From Slackia sp. (GTDB lineage: Bacteria; Actinomycetota; Coriobacteriia; Anaerosomatales; Anaerosomataceae): a stretch of DNA of 64,000 nt. The stretch is taken from assembly GCA_020725885.1 (NCBI GenBank), contig DYEA01000017.1, positions 124,001-188,000 on the forward strand. Direction: 5' to 3'. Made by a program: the position numbers and the translations under genes. Under the pieces are notes generated by a model that did not search any database, was not told the origin of the DNA, and worked only from the letters and a program-made list of their open reading frames with translations. How positions within the stretch are numbered: the first letter of the stretch is position 1; the number at the start of each line of letters is the position of its first letter. Positions 1 to 8,039 of the stretch are shown piece after piece.

Positions 1-527
1 CTCGCTGGTTCGGCTCCGACGCCGCGTCCGCCGGGCTCGAAGCGGTCTACTACGTCGCTCTTGCCGTCAGCGCCGTGATCGCCGCGTGGCTCGTGTGGCG
101 CCTGTTGAGCGCGCTGCTCGGACGCGCCCCCTCGGATCGCTCGAGGGGCCGACAGAGCCGTGCCGGCCAGGCCGAGCCAGTGGTGGACGCGGCGAGGGGT
201 CTGCCCGCTGACGCGCTCGCGTACGCCGACGCCGAAGCGGACGCGGGGCGGTTCCGGGAGGCGGTCCGCGCGCTGTTCGGCGGTGCCGCGCGCCTGCTCG
301 TCGAGCGCGGAGCGATCCCTGTGACTCGGACCCGCACGACGAAAGAGATCCTCCAGGACGTGCTGCAACGTGCCCCCGGGGTCCACCGGCCCCTCGCTGC
401 GCTGGCGGGCGTGTTCGAACCAGCGTGGTATGGGCACGTGGATCCGGGCGCGGACGGGTACGCGGCAGCGAGGCTGGCGTATCTTCAGGTGGATCAGGCG
501 GCCGCCGCGGCAGGTGATCGCCCATGA
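1..527 (+). CDS. DUF4129 domain-containing protein (C-terminal part)
   Basis: The window opens inside this gene; the frame is open from base 3 and stops at 525-527. What is visible is one hydrophobic segment (VYYVALAVSAVIAAWLVWRL) followed by a basic linker and a soluble C-terminal helical region with the alternating aromatic/acidic pattern of DUF4129 (LPADALAYADAEADAGRFRE). DUF4129 proteins are membrane proteins of unknown biochemical function that are almost always found with MoxR and DUF58, as here. Its stop overlaps the next start by four bases (ATGA), so the genes are translationally coupled. Family assignment is good from context; no function can be given. Confidence 0.75.
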   Translation, partial: RWFGSDAASAGLEAVYYVALAVSAVIAAWLVWRLLSALLGRAPSDRSRGRQSRAGQAEPVVDAARGLPADALAYADAEADAGRFREAVRALFGGAARLLVERGAIPVTRTRTTKEILQDVLQRAPGVHRPLAALAGVFEPAWYGHVDPGADGYAAARLAYLQVDQAAAAAGDRP

Positions 528-1657
528 AGATCCGGCTGAAGGTCGATCCCCTGCTGGCCGTCGCGCTCAGCGTCACCCTCGCGGTGATCGTGCTGTACGC
601 TGTCGCGGTGTCGTCGGCGTTCAGCCGCGCGAGCGAGCGGATCCCGGTGCCGAGCATCTTCAGCTCCGCGCCCGAGGGGCTCCGCGTCCTGTACCGGTAC
701 CTCGACGAGAGCGGGGTCGACGTTCGGCCGCTCCAGCAGTTCGACGCGCTCCCGCGGTCCGGGTCGCTCGTCGTCGTCGGGGACACGCCGCTGCAGGTCG
801 ACCTGTCCGACGAGCACGTCGAGCGGCTCGCGGAGTGGGTCCGTGCGGGCGGCAGGCTCGTGATCGCCGGCGATGCGGGCGTCGCGATCGTCGAGCGTCT
901 CGGCCTTCCAGCGGCCGTCGCACGCGGCTCGGAAGCGGAGATTCGGCCTCGAGTCCGCGTCCCGCTCACGGAGGGCGTCGGCCGGGTGGCCCTCGGGCCG
1001 GGCCGGGCCATCGCGGGCGATCCTCGATGGGTGGAGCTTTGTGGAGACGAAGCCGGCGCGGCCTTGCTGGCAGCGCGGGTCGACGGGGGCCAGGTGCTGT
1101 GGCTGGCCGACGCAGGGCCGCTCACGAACGAACGCATCGGCGAGGCGGACAACGCCGTGCTTGCGCTGCATCTCGCCAGCGCTCGGCAGCCCGTGTGGTT
1201 CGACGAGTACCACCAGGGTTTCGCGCGAGGCGGAAGCGCCTTCGAGCGGCTGGGGCCGGGCGGTCAGGCGGCGACGGTGCTCGCGGCGCTCGGCCTCGTG
1301 CTGCTGCTCGCGAGCGCGTCTCGGCGCAGCGGTCCGCCGGTGCCAGCGCCCGCTGAGCAGCAGGCGCGCACGCTGACGTACATCGACTCCCTCGCCGCCC
1401 TTTACCGTCGAGCGGGCGCGCACAGGGAGGCGCTCTCCACGCTGCGGGACGGGCTGTCGCGCGCGCTCGTGCGCCGGTACGGCTCGCCAGTGGCGGGGCT
1501 CAAGCGGCATCCCGCGGCCGCCGAAGCGCTCTCGCGCGCCGACGCGCTGCTCGGGCGCGATACGATACCGGAAGACGAATTCCGCGAGGCGGCGCGCCTC
1601 GTGGCACGAGCGCGACGGGAGGTCGAGCGGCAGTGGCAGACGTCAGCAAGGTCGTAA
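524..1657 (+). CDS. DUF4350 domain-containing membrane protein
   Basis: 377 residues. There is an N-terminal membrane segment (about residues 9-32), a long soluble region containing the DUF4350 type Rossmann-like stretch (around SLVVVGDTPLQVDLSDEHVE and GGRLVIAGDAG), a second hydrophobic segment near residues 247-265 (AATVLAALGLVLLLASA) and a helical C-terminal tail. DUF4350 sits between DUF4129 and MoxR in many actinobacteria, so the order here is typical. ATG start overlaps the upstream stop (ATGA). The last 25 bases overlap the MoxR gene in another frame. The role is unknown; a part in assembling or tuning a membrane complex with MoxR and DUF58 is a common proposal, not a demonstrated one. 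Confidence 0.8.
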   Translation: MKIRLKVDPLLAVALSVTLAVIVLYAVAVSSAFSRASERIPVPSIFSSAPEGLRVLYRYLDESGVDVRPLQQFDALPRSGSLVVVGDTPLQVDLSDEHVERLAEWVRAGGRLVIAGDAGVAIVERLGLPAAVARGSEAEIRPRVRVPLTEGVGRVALGPGRAIAGDPRWVELCGDEAGAALLAARVDGGQVLWLADAGPLTNERIGEADNAVLALHLASARQPVWFDEYHQGFARGGSAFERLGPGGQAATVLAALGLVLLLASASRRSGPPVPAPAEQQARTLTYIDSLAALYRRAGAHREALSTLRDGLSRALVRRYGSPVAGLKRHPAAAEALSRADALLGRDTIPEDEFREAARLVARARREVERQWQTSARS

Positions 1658-2592
1658 AGCTCGCGGAGGCGGTTCGCGCGGAGGTCGGCAAGGCGGTCGT
1701 CGGGCAGACCGAGGTCGTCGACGCGCTGCTCGTCGGGCTGATCACCGGCGGCCACGTGCTCATCGAGGGCGTGCCGGGCACCGCGAAGACGCTCATCGCG
1801 CGGGCGATGGCGCACGCGCTCGACGTGTCGTTCAAGCGCATCCAGTTCTCGCCCGACATGATGCCGGCCGACGTCGTCGGCACGAACGTCTTCGATGCCA
1901 AGCAACAGGAGTTCTACCTGCGGCGCGGGCCGATCTTCGCGAACGTCGTGCTCGCCGACGAGATCAACCGGACGCCCCCCAAGACGCAGGCTGCGCTGCT
2001 GGAGGCGATGCAGGAGCAGTCGGTCACCATCGACGGGGTCGTGCACCCCCTGCCGTCGCCGTTCCTCGTCGTGGCGACGCAGAACCCGGTCGAGTACGAG
2101 GGGACCTACCCGCTTCCCGAGGCCCAGCTCGACCGCTTCTCGCAGAAGGTCGTGGTGACGTACCCGTCGGCCGAGGAGGAGCGGGCGATCCTCTCGCGGC
2201 ACGCGGGCGGCATGGAGATGCCGGACCTCGCCTCGCTCGGGCTCGCTCCAGTCGCCAGCGGCGCGGACGTGCTCGAAGCGCGCGCGGCGCTCGACGAGGT
2301 GCTGGTCGACGACGGCGTGCTCGACTACGTGGGCGCGATCGTGCGGGCCACCCGAGAGCACCCGTCGGTGTTCCTCGGCGCCAGTCCTCGGGCGGGCGTG
2401 AGCGTGCTCGTGGCGGCGAAGGCGCGCGCCCTGATGGCAGGGCGAACCTTCGTGACGCCGGACGACGTGAAGACGTCTGCGCTCACGGGACTCCGCCACC
2501 GCATCCTGCTCAGGCCCGAGGTCGAGATCGAGGGGACCGAGCCGGACAGCGTGATCGCTGACGTGCTCGAGAGCGTGCCCGTGCCTCGATGA
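1633..2592 (+). CDS. MoxR family AAA+ ATPase
   Basis: 319 residues from a GTG start. Walker A is GVPGTAKT (residues 46-53), Walker B is VVLADEIN (about 105-112) and sensor 1 is ATQNP (148-152); the TYPLPEAQLDRF stretch that follows is typical of MoxR. Proteins of this family act as ATP-driven chaperones for VWA/DUF58 partners, and the DUF58 gene begins within the stop codon of this one. The GTG lies inside the 3' end of the DUF4350 gene, giving a 25-base overlap. Function as an ATPase is secure; the client is inferred from gene order to be the DUF58 product. Confidence 0.95.
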   Translation: MADVSKVVKLAEAVRAEVGKAVVGQTEVVDALLVGLITGGHVLIEGVPGTAKTLIARAMAHALDVSFKRIQFSPDMMPADVVGTNVFDAKQQEFYLRRGPIFANVVLADEINRTPPKTQAALLEAMQEQSVTIDGVVHPLPSPFLVVATQNPVEYEGTYPLPEAQLDRFSQKVVVTYPSAEEERAILSRHAGGMEMPDLASLGLAPVASGADVLEARAALDEVLVDDGVLDYVGAIVRATREHPSVFLGASPRAGVSVLVAAKARALMAGRTFVTPDDVKTSALTGLRHRILLRPEVEIEGTEPDSVIADVLESVPVPR

Positions 2593-3932
2593 TCCGCCGT
2601 CTGAAAGACGCGTTTGCCGCCCTGCCGCTGCCGACGAGGCGAGCGGCGCTCGCCCTCGCCCTGCTCGCGGCCGCGCCGCTGGCGGTCGGAGGCCGTGGCG
2701 CATGGATCGCCGCGGCGGCAGTCCTTGCGGGATGGGCGGCGCTCGTGGCGTTCGACGCGAGGCAGATGCCGCCGACAGGCGCGCTGTCGATCGAGCGCGG
2801 CATGCCTGAGCGCCTCTCGATCGGCGTCCCGAATGCCGTGACGCTCACGGTCCGCAACGCGAGCGGGCAGGCCGCGCGGTTGCTCCTGCGCGAGACGCCG
2901 CCGCCCGGCTTCGCAGGCGAGCGTCTCGCGGGTCCGCTGGAAGTCCCGCCGCATGGCGAGGCCCAAGCCTCGCTCGCGTTCGTCCCGCCGTCCCGTGGTT
3001 CCTTCGTGTTCGGCGACATCGGCGTGCGAACGCTCGGTCCGCTGGGGCTCGCATTCAGACAGTCGGCGTTCCCGTGCTCACAGCGATGCGCCGTCTATCC
3101 GGACATCACGGCGGTGCGCGGGTACGCGCTGCTCGCCCGGCGCGGCAAGCTGCACGAGATCGGCGTGCGCGCTGCCCGTCTCGCCGGATCAGGCACCGAG
3201 TTCGAGTCGCTGCGCGAGTACCAGCCGGGCGACCCGTACCGAGACATCGACTGGAAAGCCACCGCCCGGCGAGGCCGCCCGATGGTGCGGCGCTACGAGC
3301 CGGAGCGCAGCCAGACGCTCGTGCTGGCGGTCGACGCGGGCCGCCTGATGGCAGCGAGGTCGGGCCGTCTGAGCAAGCTCGACGCGGCCGTGAACGCCGC
3401 GCTGCTGCTCGCGTACCTCGGCCTTGAGATGGGCGACCACGTCGGCCTGCTGGCGTTCGGCCGTGACATCGACGTGTTCGTGCCGCCGCGCAAGGGCCGA
3501 AGGCAGCTCAGCGTGCTCCTCGAAGCGCTCTACGACGTGCATCCGCGAGTGGAGGAGCCGGACTACGACCGCGCGATGCGTTACCTTGCCCAGCGGCTGT
3601 CACGCCGCGCTCTTGTCGTGCTGTTCACCGACATCGCTGGGCTCGAACCGTCGAAACGCCTGCTCGCAGTGCTCGGCGGCCTCATGCCGAGGCACCTGCC
3701 GCTCATAGCGACCCAGCGCAACCGGGGGCTCGAAGAGCGAGCGATGGCAGACGTGGCGGACGTCGACGACGCATTCGCGGCAGCGGTCGCCGAAGACCTG
3801 CTCCGCGACAAGGCCGAGGCGCTGCGCCTGCTGACGGCGCGCGGCGCGCTCGCGCTCGACGTCGACTCTGAGCGGCTGTCTGTGGCCGCGGTCAACCGGT
3901 ACCTGGAAGTGAAGGCGCGCGGGCTGCTCTAG
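2589..3932 (+). CDS. DUF58 domain-containing protein
   Basis: 447 residues. Two N-terminal hydrophobic stretches (about residues 18-55) precede a beta-rich region with a CARDB-like look (VTLTVRNASGQAARLLLRE). The DUF58 signature follows at about 203-225 (LREYQPGDPYRDIDWKATAR) and then a VWA-like fold (TLVLAVDAGRLM ... VVLFTDIAG), in which the metal-site motif is only partly recognisable. The ATG overlaps the MoxR stop (ATGA). Its stop codon overlaps the stop of the convergent SpoIIM gene (3929-3932). Partner of MoxR; molecular role unknown. Confidence 0.9.
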   Translation: MIRRLKDAFAALPLPTRRAALALALLAAAPLAVGGRGAWIAAAAVLAGWAALVAFDARQMPPTGALSIERGMPERLSIGVPNAVTLTVRNASGQAARLLLRETPPPGFAGERLAGPLEVPPHGEAQASLAFVPPSRGSFVFGDIGVRTLGPLGLAFRQSAFPCSQRCAVYPDITAVRGYALLARRGKLHEIGVRAARLAGSGTEFESLREYQPGDPYRDIDWKATARRGRPMVRRYEPERSQTLVLAVDAGRLMAARSGRLSKLDAAVNAALLLAYLGLEMGDHVGLLAFGRDIDVFVPPRKGRRQLSVLLEALYDVHPRVEEPDYDRAMRYLAQRLSRRALVVLFTDIAGLEPSKRLLAVLGGLMPRHLPLIATQRNRGLEERAMADVADVDDAFAAAVAEDLLRDKAEALRLLTARGALALDVDSERLSVAAVNRYLEVKARGLL

Positions 3933-4909
3933 GAGGTTCGGCCGGGGCGCGTGCGCCTCGGACGGCCCGGCAGCAGGACGTAGCCCGCGAGCACCAGTGT
4001 CATGGCGGCGCCGAACGCGAGCTTCGTGCCGGGGTCGAGGCGCGCTGGCGTGAAGAACCCTTCGATCAGACCCGCGACGACGAGCAGCGGCACGGCACCG
4101 AGCGCGAGCAGCACCGCCGGGCGCGACGCCGCCCGGAGCGCGTCCGCGCGCGGCAGGTCGCCGGGCGCGACGAGCGCGCGAGCGAGCGTGAGCCCCGCTG
4201 CGCCCGCGAGCACGATAGCCGGCAGTTCGAGCGCGCCGTGCGGAACGATGAGCGACCAGAACTCGAGCGCGTGACGCCCGGTCCCGAGCGCGCCGCCGAG
4301 GATTCCGAGCATCAGCCCGTTCTGCACGAGCGCGAACACGGTAAGCGCACCGAACGTGATCCCGCCCGCGAACGCGTAGAGCGAGACCTGGATGTTGTTG
4401 CTCATGATCGCGGCCGACACGAGCGGGGCGATCCCTGCGAACGAGCCGGTGGGCGCCGACCAGTCCTGCTCGCCGAGCACCTCCCGGAACATCGGCGGCA
4501 GCAGCGCGCGCGCGAGCGCTTGGTCGCTGAGCGCGACGATCCCCCCGGCGAGGCAGGACCCGAACAAGAGCAGCGCGGACAGCGCGATCGTCCGCCAGTT
4601 GGCGCGGACGAGCTGCGGATAGCCGACGGCGATGAACCGGAGCGCGGCGGACAGGCGGCCCGCTTCTTGTCCGTACAGGACCCCGTGCGCCTGCGAGACC
4701 AGCAGGTTGAGCGACCGCTCGGACTCAGAGCCGGGGAAGTGCGTCTGCGCGTACGCGAGGTCGGCGGCCGTCCGGCGGTAGTCCTCGTGCATGCGCTTGA
4801 GCTCCTGAGCGCTAAGCGTTCCGATGCCGCGGGCGCGCGCCGCTCTCGTCATGCCGGCGAGGCGTTCCCAGGCCTCGCGCGAGCCTTCCACGAACTCCCG
4901 CTCGTCCAC
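3929..4909 (-). CDS. stage II sporulation protein M (SpoIIM) family membrane protein
   Basis: 326 residues from a GTG at 4909, chosen because GGAGGAG lies just upstream (4913-4919 on the plus strand as CTCCTCC) and the first well-folded segment (VDEREFVEGSREAWERLAGM) begins there; an upstream ATG at 4966 would run into the divergent promoter. A helical N-terminus is followed by five or six membrane segments, including LSALLLFGSCLAGGIVAL and the NNIQVSLYAFAGGITFGAL stretch typical of SpoIIM-like proteins. In this context it is not evidence of sporulation: SpoIIM-domain proteins accompany the RDD/MoxR/DUF58 set in many non-spore-formers. Function unknown. Confidence 0.85.
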   Translation of the reverse strand: MDEREFVEGSREAWERLAGMTRAARARGIGTLSAQELKRMHEDYRRTAADLAYAQTHFPGSESERSLNLLVSQAHGVLYGQEAGRLSAALRFIAVGYPQLVRANWRTIALSALLLFGSCLAGGIVALSDQALARALLPPMFREVLGEQDWSAPTGSFAGIAPLVSAAIMSNNIQVSLYAFAGGITFGALTVFALVQNGLMLGILGGALGTGRHALEFWSLIVPHGALELPAIVLAGAAGLTLARALVAPGDLPRADALRAASRPAVLLALGAVPLLVVAGLIEGFFTPARLDPGTKLAFGAAMTLVLAGYVLLPGRPRRTRPGRTS

Positions 4910-4988
4910 GGGCTCCTCCGTCCGTCGGGTCGGACCTATGCTAGCATCGTCGGGACCCGGCAGCATCGTACGAGCGAACGGAGGAGCC
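4910..4988. promoter_or_regulatory. divergent promoter region with a 10-bp palindrome
   Basis: The 79 bases between the SpoIIM (minus) and RDD (plus) starts hold a perfect 10-base palindrome, ATGCTAGCAT, at 4938-4947. A -10-like TATGCT (4937-4942) can be read on the plus strand and TAGCAT on either strand, so the palindrome may simply be two overlapping back-to-back -10 elements. Strong Shine-Dalgarno sequences (GGAGGAG) flank it on both sides. No convincing -35 was found. Confidence 0.4.
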
Positions 4989-5735
4989 GTGGTGCAGGAC
5001 GGGCGGCCCCACGCCGCGACGCTCTCTGTCGAGACGCCTGAGGCTGTGGCGTTCTCCTACGAACTGGCGGGCATCGGCTCGCGTGGCGCAGCGATCGTGA
5101 TCGACACATTGCTGCTCGCACTGCTCGTGGCGGTCGAGGGAGGCGTCGCCACGCTCGCCGGGTCGCTCGCGGACGCTGCCGGTCTGTCCGACGCGGTGGT
5201 GCCGTGGATCATCGGCGCATTCGTCCTGGCTGCGTTCGCCACGTACTGGGGGTACTTCGTGTTCGGCGAGGTGCTGCGTGGAGGCCGCACGCCCGGCAAG
5301 CGGTACATGGGGATCCGCGTGGTGAGAGACGACGGCGGGCCGGTGCGCTTCACCGACTCGGTCGTCCGCAACGTGATCCGCATGGTGGACATGCTTCCAG
5401 GCTACTACGCGGTCGGCATCGTCGCTGCGCTGCTGTCGCGGCATGGCAAGCGTCTGGGCGACATGGCGGCGGGCACGGTCGTGGTTCGCGACGCCGGCGA
5501 GCTCGAGCTCCCCGATGCCGCAGCGCTGCGGAGCCAGGAGGTGCAGCTCGTCAAGGAGTTCCTCGACCGGCGGCCTGCCCTGACGCCAGCCGCTCGCCAC
5601 CAGGTGGCGGTCGAGCTGCTCGCGCTGTTCGGAGAGGCCCCGCAACCGGGGTGGGACGAGCCGGTCATCGCCGGGCGGCTCGCTGACCTGACCGGCCTTC
5701 GCGGCGAGATTGACGCGGACCACCCGTCGGGCTAG
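4989..5735 (+). CDS. RDD family membrane protein
   Basis: 248 residues. The start is GTG at 4989 (a second GTG follows at 4992), with GGAGGAG at 4980-4986. The protein has the RDD pattern: [17 protein letters not shown] with the Arg and Asp at the membrane edge, a second and third membrane segment ([20 protein letters not shown]), the [14 protein letters not shown] motif and a C-terminal [12 protein letters not shown] stretch, then a soluble tail of about 80 residues. RDD proteins are small membrane proteins; some have been linked to ion transport, but no substrate can be given here. It is divergent from SpoIIM, as in related actinobacterial clusters. Confidence 0.88.
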   Translation: MVQDGRPHAATLSVETPEAVAFSYELAGIGSRGAAIVIDTLLLALLVAVEGGVATLAGSLADAAGLSDAVVPWIIGAFVLAAFATYWGYFVFGEVLRGGRTPGKRYMGIRVVRDDGGPVRFTDSVVRNVIRMVDMLPGYYAVGIVAALLSRHGKRLGDMAAGTVVVRDAGELELPDAAALRSQEVQLVKEFLDRRPALTPAARHQVAVELLALFGEAPQPGWDEPVIAGRLADLTGLRGEIDADHPSG

Positions 5736-5738
5736 GGT
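5710..5738 (+). promoter_or_regulatory. sigma-70 type promoter for the FKBP-start gene
   Basis: TTGACG (5710-5715) and TAGGGT (5733-5738) are separated by 17 bases, and the -10 overlaps the stop codon of the RDD gene. The first transcribed bases would be near 5745, just before a perfect 7-bp stem-loop at 5747-5764 (TCGCCCG, loop CAGC, CGGGCGA) in the leader. The stem-loop has no T-tract, so it is not a terminator. Confidence 0.5.
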
Positions 5739-5799
5739 AGCGTGTGTCGCCCGCAGCCGGGCGAGAGGCCCGTCCGCACGAGGCGACAGGAGGCACGCG

Positions 5800-7317
5800 A
5801 TGCCAGCACGCAATGGTGACACGGTCACCGTCCACTACCGCGGCACGCTCGAAGACGGGACCGTCTTCGATTCCAGCGAAGGCCGCGCACCGCTTCTGTT
5901 CACGCTTGGGGAAGGCGACGTCATCCCTGGTTTCGAGGCCGCGGTGCTCGGCCTCGAGGTCGGCGAGAAGGCGAGCGCGTTCGCTGCTCCGCGCGGCCCG
6001 AGCGTCGGCGACGTGTGGGGCGGGGCCCCCGGCATGGAGATCGTCGTCGCGAATGCGGGTGAGACGAGCGATACGGTGGCCGTGTACGACGGGAGCGGCG
6101 ACCTGCTTGGGACGGCGACGGTCGACGCGGAGCTCGCCTCAGGCTCTCGCGCCTGGTACACGCTGCCCGTGGAGCTCGATGGCGCGTCACCTGGCGTCGA
6201 GCTTGCGGTCGCCGTCAACGGCTTCGACGGCACCAGCACCGTGAACGTCTTCCGGCAGTCGGGGGGCGGGCTTTCCGCGACTCCGACGCGGTTCGACACG
6301 GGCCTCGCCCGCGCGACCGGCTCGCTTGCGGCGGGTGATGTGGACGGCGACGGCACGCCCGAGCTCATCGTCGGCAACGGCGGCTGGTGGGCCTCCGGCG
6401 TGGGGCCGAGCGCGCAGGTCTTCGACGGCGTGCTCGCGCTGGCCCAGACGCTTCCGCTCGGCGGCACTGAGCGCGCGGGGTCGGTGCCGCTCGCCGTGGG
6501 CGATCTCGGCGCGATCGGCCTGTCGCGGCATCCCGTGGGCGCGGTTGCGGGCTCTCACAACTCGACGGAGACCGCGCCGTTCGCGCGGCACGTCGAGTGC
6601 GTCGACTGCCACGACCCGCACGAGGCGACCAGCACCGTCGCGGCCGCGCCGGCGGTGTACGGCGCCCTCAAGGGCGTCTTCGGCGTCGCCGTGACGAACA
6701 TAGGGGCCGGTTCAGCGATCACGTATGCGCAGGCGCAGCCTATCGCCAACGAGTACGAGGTCTGCTTCAAGTGCCACTCCGGGTACGGCGGCTGGCCGGG
6801 CGTGCGCGACGTCGCGAGCGAGGTGAACACGCAAAACGTCTCTGTCCACGCGGTCGAGGCGTCGCGGCTGGCGAGCGCGCCGGCTTCGACGTTCGAAGCG
6901 GGATGGGCGCCCGATTCGGTGCTGTACTGCGGCGACTGCCACGGTACGGCCGATGCGGGAATCCCGGCAGGGCCGCACGTCTCGAGCGCATCGCCGCTGC
7001 TCAAGCGTCCCGTCTTCGGCGTGACTGTCAGCGACTCCGGGATGCTCTGCTACGCGTGCCACAAGCGCTCCATCTACTACACGGGTGCGGACGACACCGG
7101 TACCGCGAGCTTGTTCTACGACGCCGCTGAGGGGGCGTTGCACGCGCGACATACGCTCGGAGCCGGGCTGTCGTGCGCAGCGTGCCACGTGAGCCACGGG
7201 TCGCCGACGGAGGATCGCCTCACGAGGGCCGACGTCGGGTTGACGCGGGCGCCGAGCGGGGGCTCGTGCGTCGGGTCGTGCCATCCGGGCGCGGGCGCTT
7301 CCTATACGCGGCCGTAA
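5800..7317 (+). CDS. chimeric ORF: FKBP-type PPIase start, VCBS-like middle, multiheme cytochrome end
   Basis: 505 residues from the ATG at 5800 (GACAGGAGG upstream). Residues 1 to about 58 are an ordinary FKBP-type prolyl isomerase N-terminus ([20 protein letters not shown] ... [24 protein letters not shown]), but the domain is cut off before its second half. From about residue 66 the protein reads as FG-GAP/VCBS-like propeller repeats ([34 protein letters not shown]). A third repeat breaks off at about residue 235 (LAVGDL) and goes straight into a heme protein with CVDCH, CFKCH, CGDCH, CYACH, CAACH and one CVGSCH. There is no signal peptide, so hemes could not be attached in the usual way. 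Either two in-frame deletions/recombinations joined three genes, or the assembly is wrong here. As it stands the gene is probably not a working cytochrome. Confidence 0.6.
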   Translation: MPARNGDTVTVHYRGTLEDGTVFDSSEGRAPLLFTLGEGDVIPGFEAAVLGLEVGEKASAFAAPRGPSVGDVWGGAPGMEIVVANAGETSDTVAVYDGSGDLLGTATVDAELASGSRAWYTLPVELDGASPGVELAVAVNGFDGTSTVNVFRQSGGGLSATPTRFDTGLARATGSLAAGDVDGDGTPELIVGNGGWWASGVGPSAQVFDGVLALAQTLPLGGTERAGSVPLAVGDLGAIGLSRHPVGAVAGSHNSTETAPFARHVECVDCHDPHEATSTVAAAPAVYGALKGVFGVAVTNIGAGSAITYAQAQPIANEYEVCFKCHSGYGGWPGVRDVASEVNTQNVSVHAVEASRLASAPASTFEAGWAPDSVLYCGDCHGTADAGIPAGPHVSSASPLLKRPVFGVTVSDSGMLCYACHKRSIYYTGADDTGTASLFYDAAEGALHARHTLGAGLSCAACHVSHGSPTEDRLTRADVGLTRAPSGGSCVGSCHPGAGASYTRP

Positions 7318-7353
7318 CGGCGTTCAGGTCTCAGCGAGAGGCGATGCGCGTGC

Positions 7354-7407
7354 TTGACCCGGCGGCTTGCGGCCCGTAGAGTAAACCACACGACAATAGT
7401 GGTTTAC
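7354..7407 (+). promoter_or_regulatory. bioY promoter with overlapping BirA-type operator
   Basis: TTGACC (7354-7359) and TAGAGT (7377-7382) are spaced by 17 bases. Overlapping the -10 and the expected start point is a perfect 9-base inverted repeat, GTAAACCAC (7381-7389) and GTGGTTTAC (7399-7407). Its core, GTAAACC-N13-GGTTTAC, closely resembles the biotin repressor BirA operator (TTGTAAACC, spacer of about 14-16, GGTTTACAA). With bioY directly downstream, repression by biotin-loaded BirA is the natural reading. The spacer is a little shorter than the usual consensus. Confidence 0.75.
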
Positions 7408-7430
7408 CAAATCGCACGAAGGAGCCAGCC

Positions 7431-7970
7431 ATGCAGTCTCGCCTCCGCTCGCTCACGCGCATCGCGCTTTCGGCCGCCCTGATCGCCGCCGGCGCGTGGA
7501 TCTCCGTGCCGATCGGCCAAGTGCCGTTCACGCTGCAAGTGCTCGTCGTGGTGCTGATCGCCCTCGTGCTTCCGCCGTACGAAGCGGGGATGGCGGTGGC
7601 GGTGTACCTGCTGGCTGGAGCCATCGGTGCGCCGGTGTTCTCCGGTGGGCGCGCCGGACTTCAGGTCTTCGCCGGTCCGAGCGGCGGCTACCTCGTCGGG
7701 TTCCTGTTTGGCACGGTCGCGGGATCGTGGCTGCGCCGGGCGCTCGCGGGTCGGACGGCCGCGTTCGCGGCCGATGCGGCCGCAGCCGCGGCAGCGATCG
7801 CGACCGTCTATCTGTTCGGATGGGCGCACATCGCGTTCGTGCTGGGCGCTGGTCCTGTCGCTGCCTTCGCCTCGGGCGTGCTTCCGTTCGTTGCGCTGGA
7901 CGCGGCGAAGGCCGTCGGAGCCATGGCCGTGGCCCGCGTGCTGCGGTCTGCGCGGATCGTTTCGTCGTAG
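7431..7970 (+). CDS. bioY: biotin transporter BioY (ECF S component)
   Basis: 179 residues, the usual length for BioY, with about six hydrophobic segments. The family pattern is clear: an N-terminal helix with ISVPIGQVPFTLQVLVV, then VYLLAGAIGAPVFSGGRAG, FAGPSGGYLVGFLFG, and a C-terminal GVLPFVALDAAKAVGA. BioY binds biotin in the membrane and works with the shared energising proteins EcfA/A'/T, which are not in this window. GGAGCC precedes the ATG. The operator just upstream makes biotin regulation likely. Single-gene transcript by appearance. Confidence 0.95.
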   Translation: MQSRLRSLTRIALSAALIAAGAWISVPIGQVPFTLQVLVVVLIALVLPPYEAGMAVAVYLLAGAIGAPVFSGGRAGLQVFAGPSGGYLVGFLFGTVAGSWLRRALAGRTAAFAADAAAAAAAIATVYLFGWAHIAFVLGAGPVAAFASGVLPFVALDAAKAVGAMAVARVLRSARIVSS

Positions 7971-8039
7971 CGGCTTCTTTCTGTCAGACCCTCCGCGTAG
8001 GATAGTCGTGAGCACCGTTGCGCGGCGGATGGAGGGCAT

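Noticed and set aside
3929-4966. SpoIIM as evidence for endospore formation.
   Set aside because: SpoIIM-domain proteins travel with MoxR/DUF58/RDD in many non-sporulating actinobacteria, and no other sporulation gene is present.
5747-5764. Stem-loop TCGCCCG-CAGC-CGGGCGA as a terminator of the RDD gene.
   Set aside because: No T-tract follows and it lies within the predicted leader of the next gene.
7321-7345. GTTCAGGTCTC... after the chimeric cytochrome frame, similar to the start of the leader 12-mer.
   Set aside because: Only 7 bases match, it is upstream of the bioY promoter rather than at a start point, and no matching loop follows.
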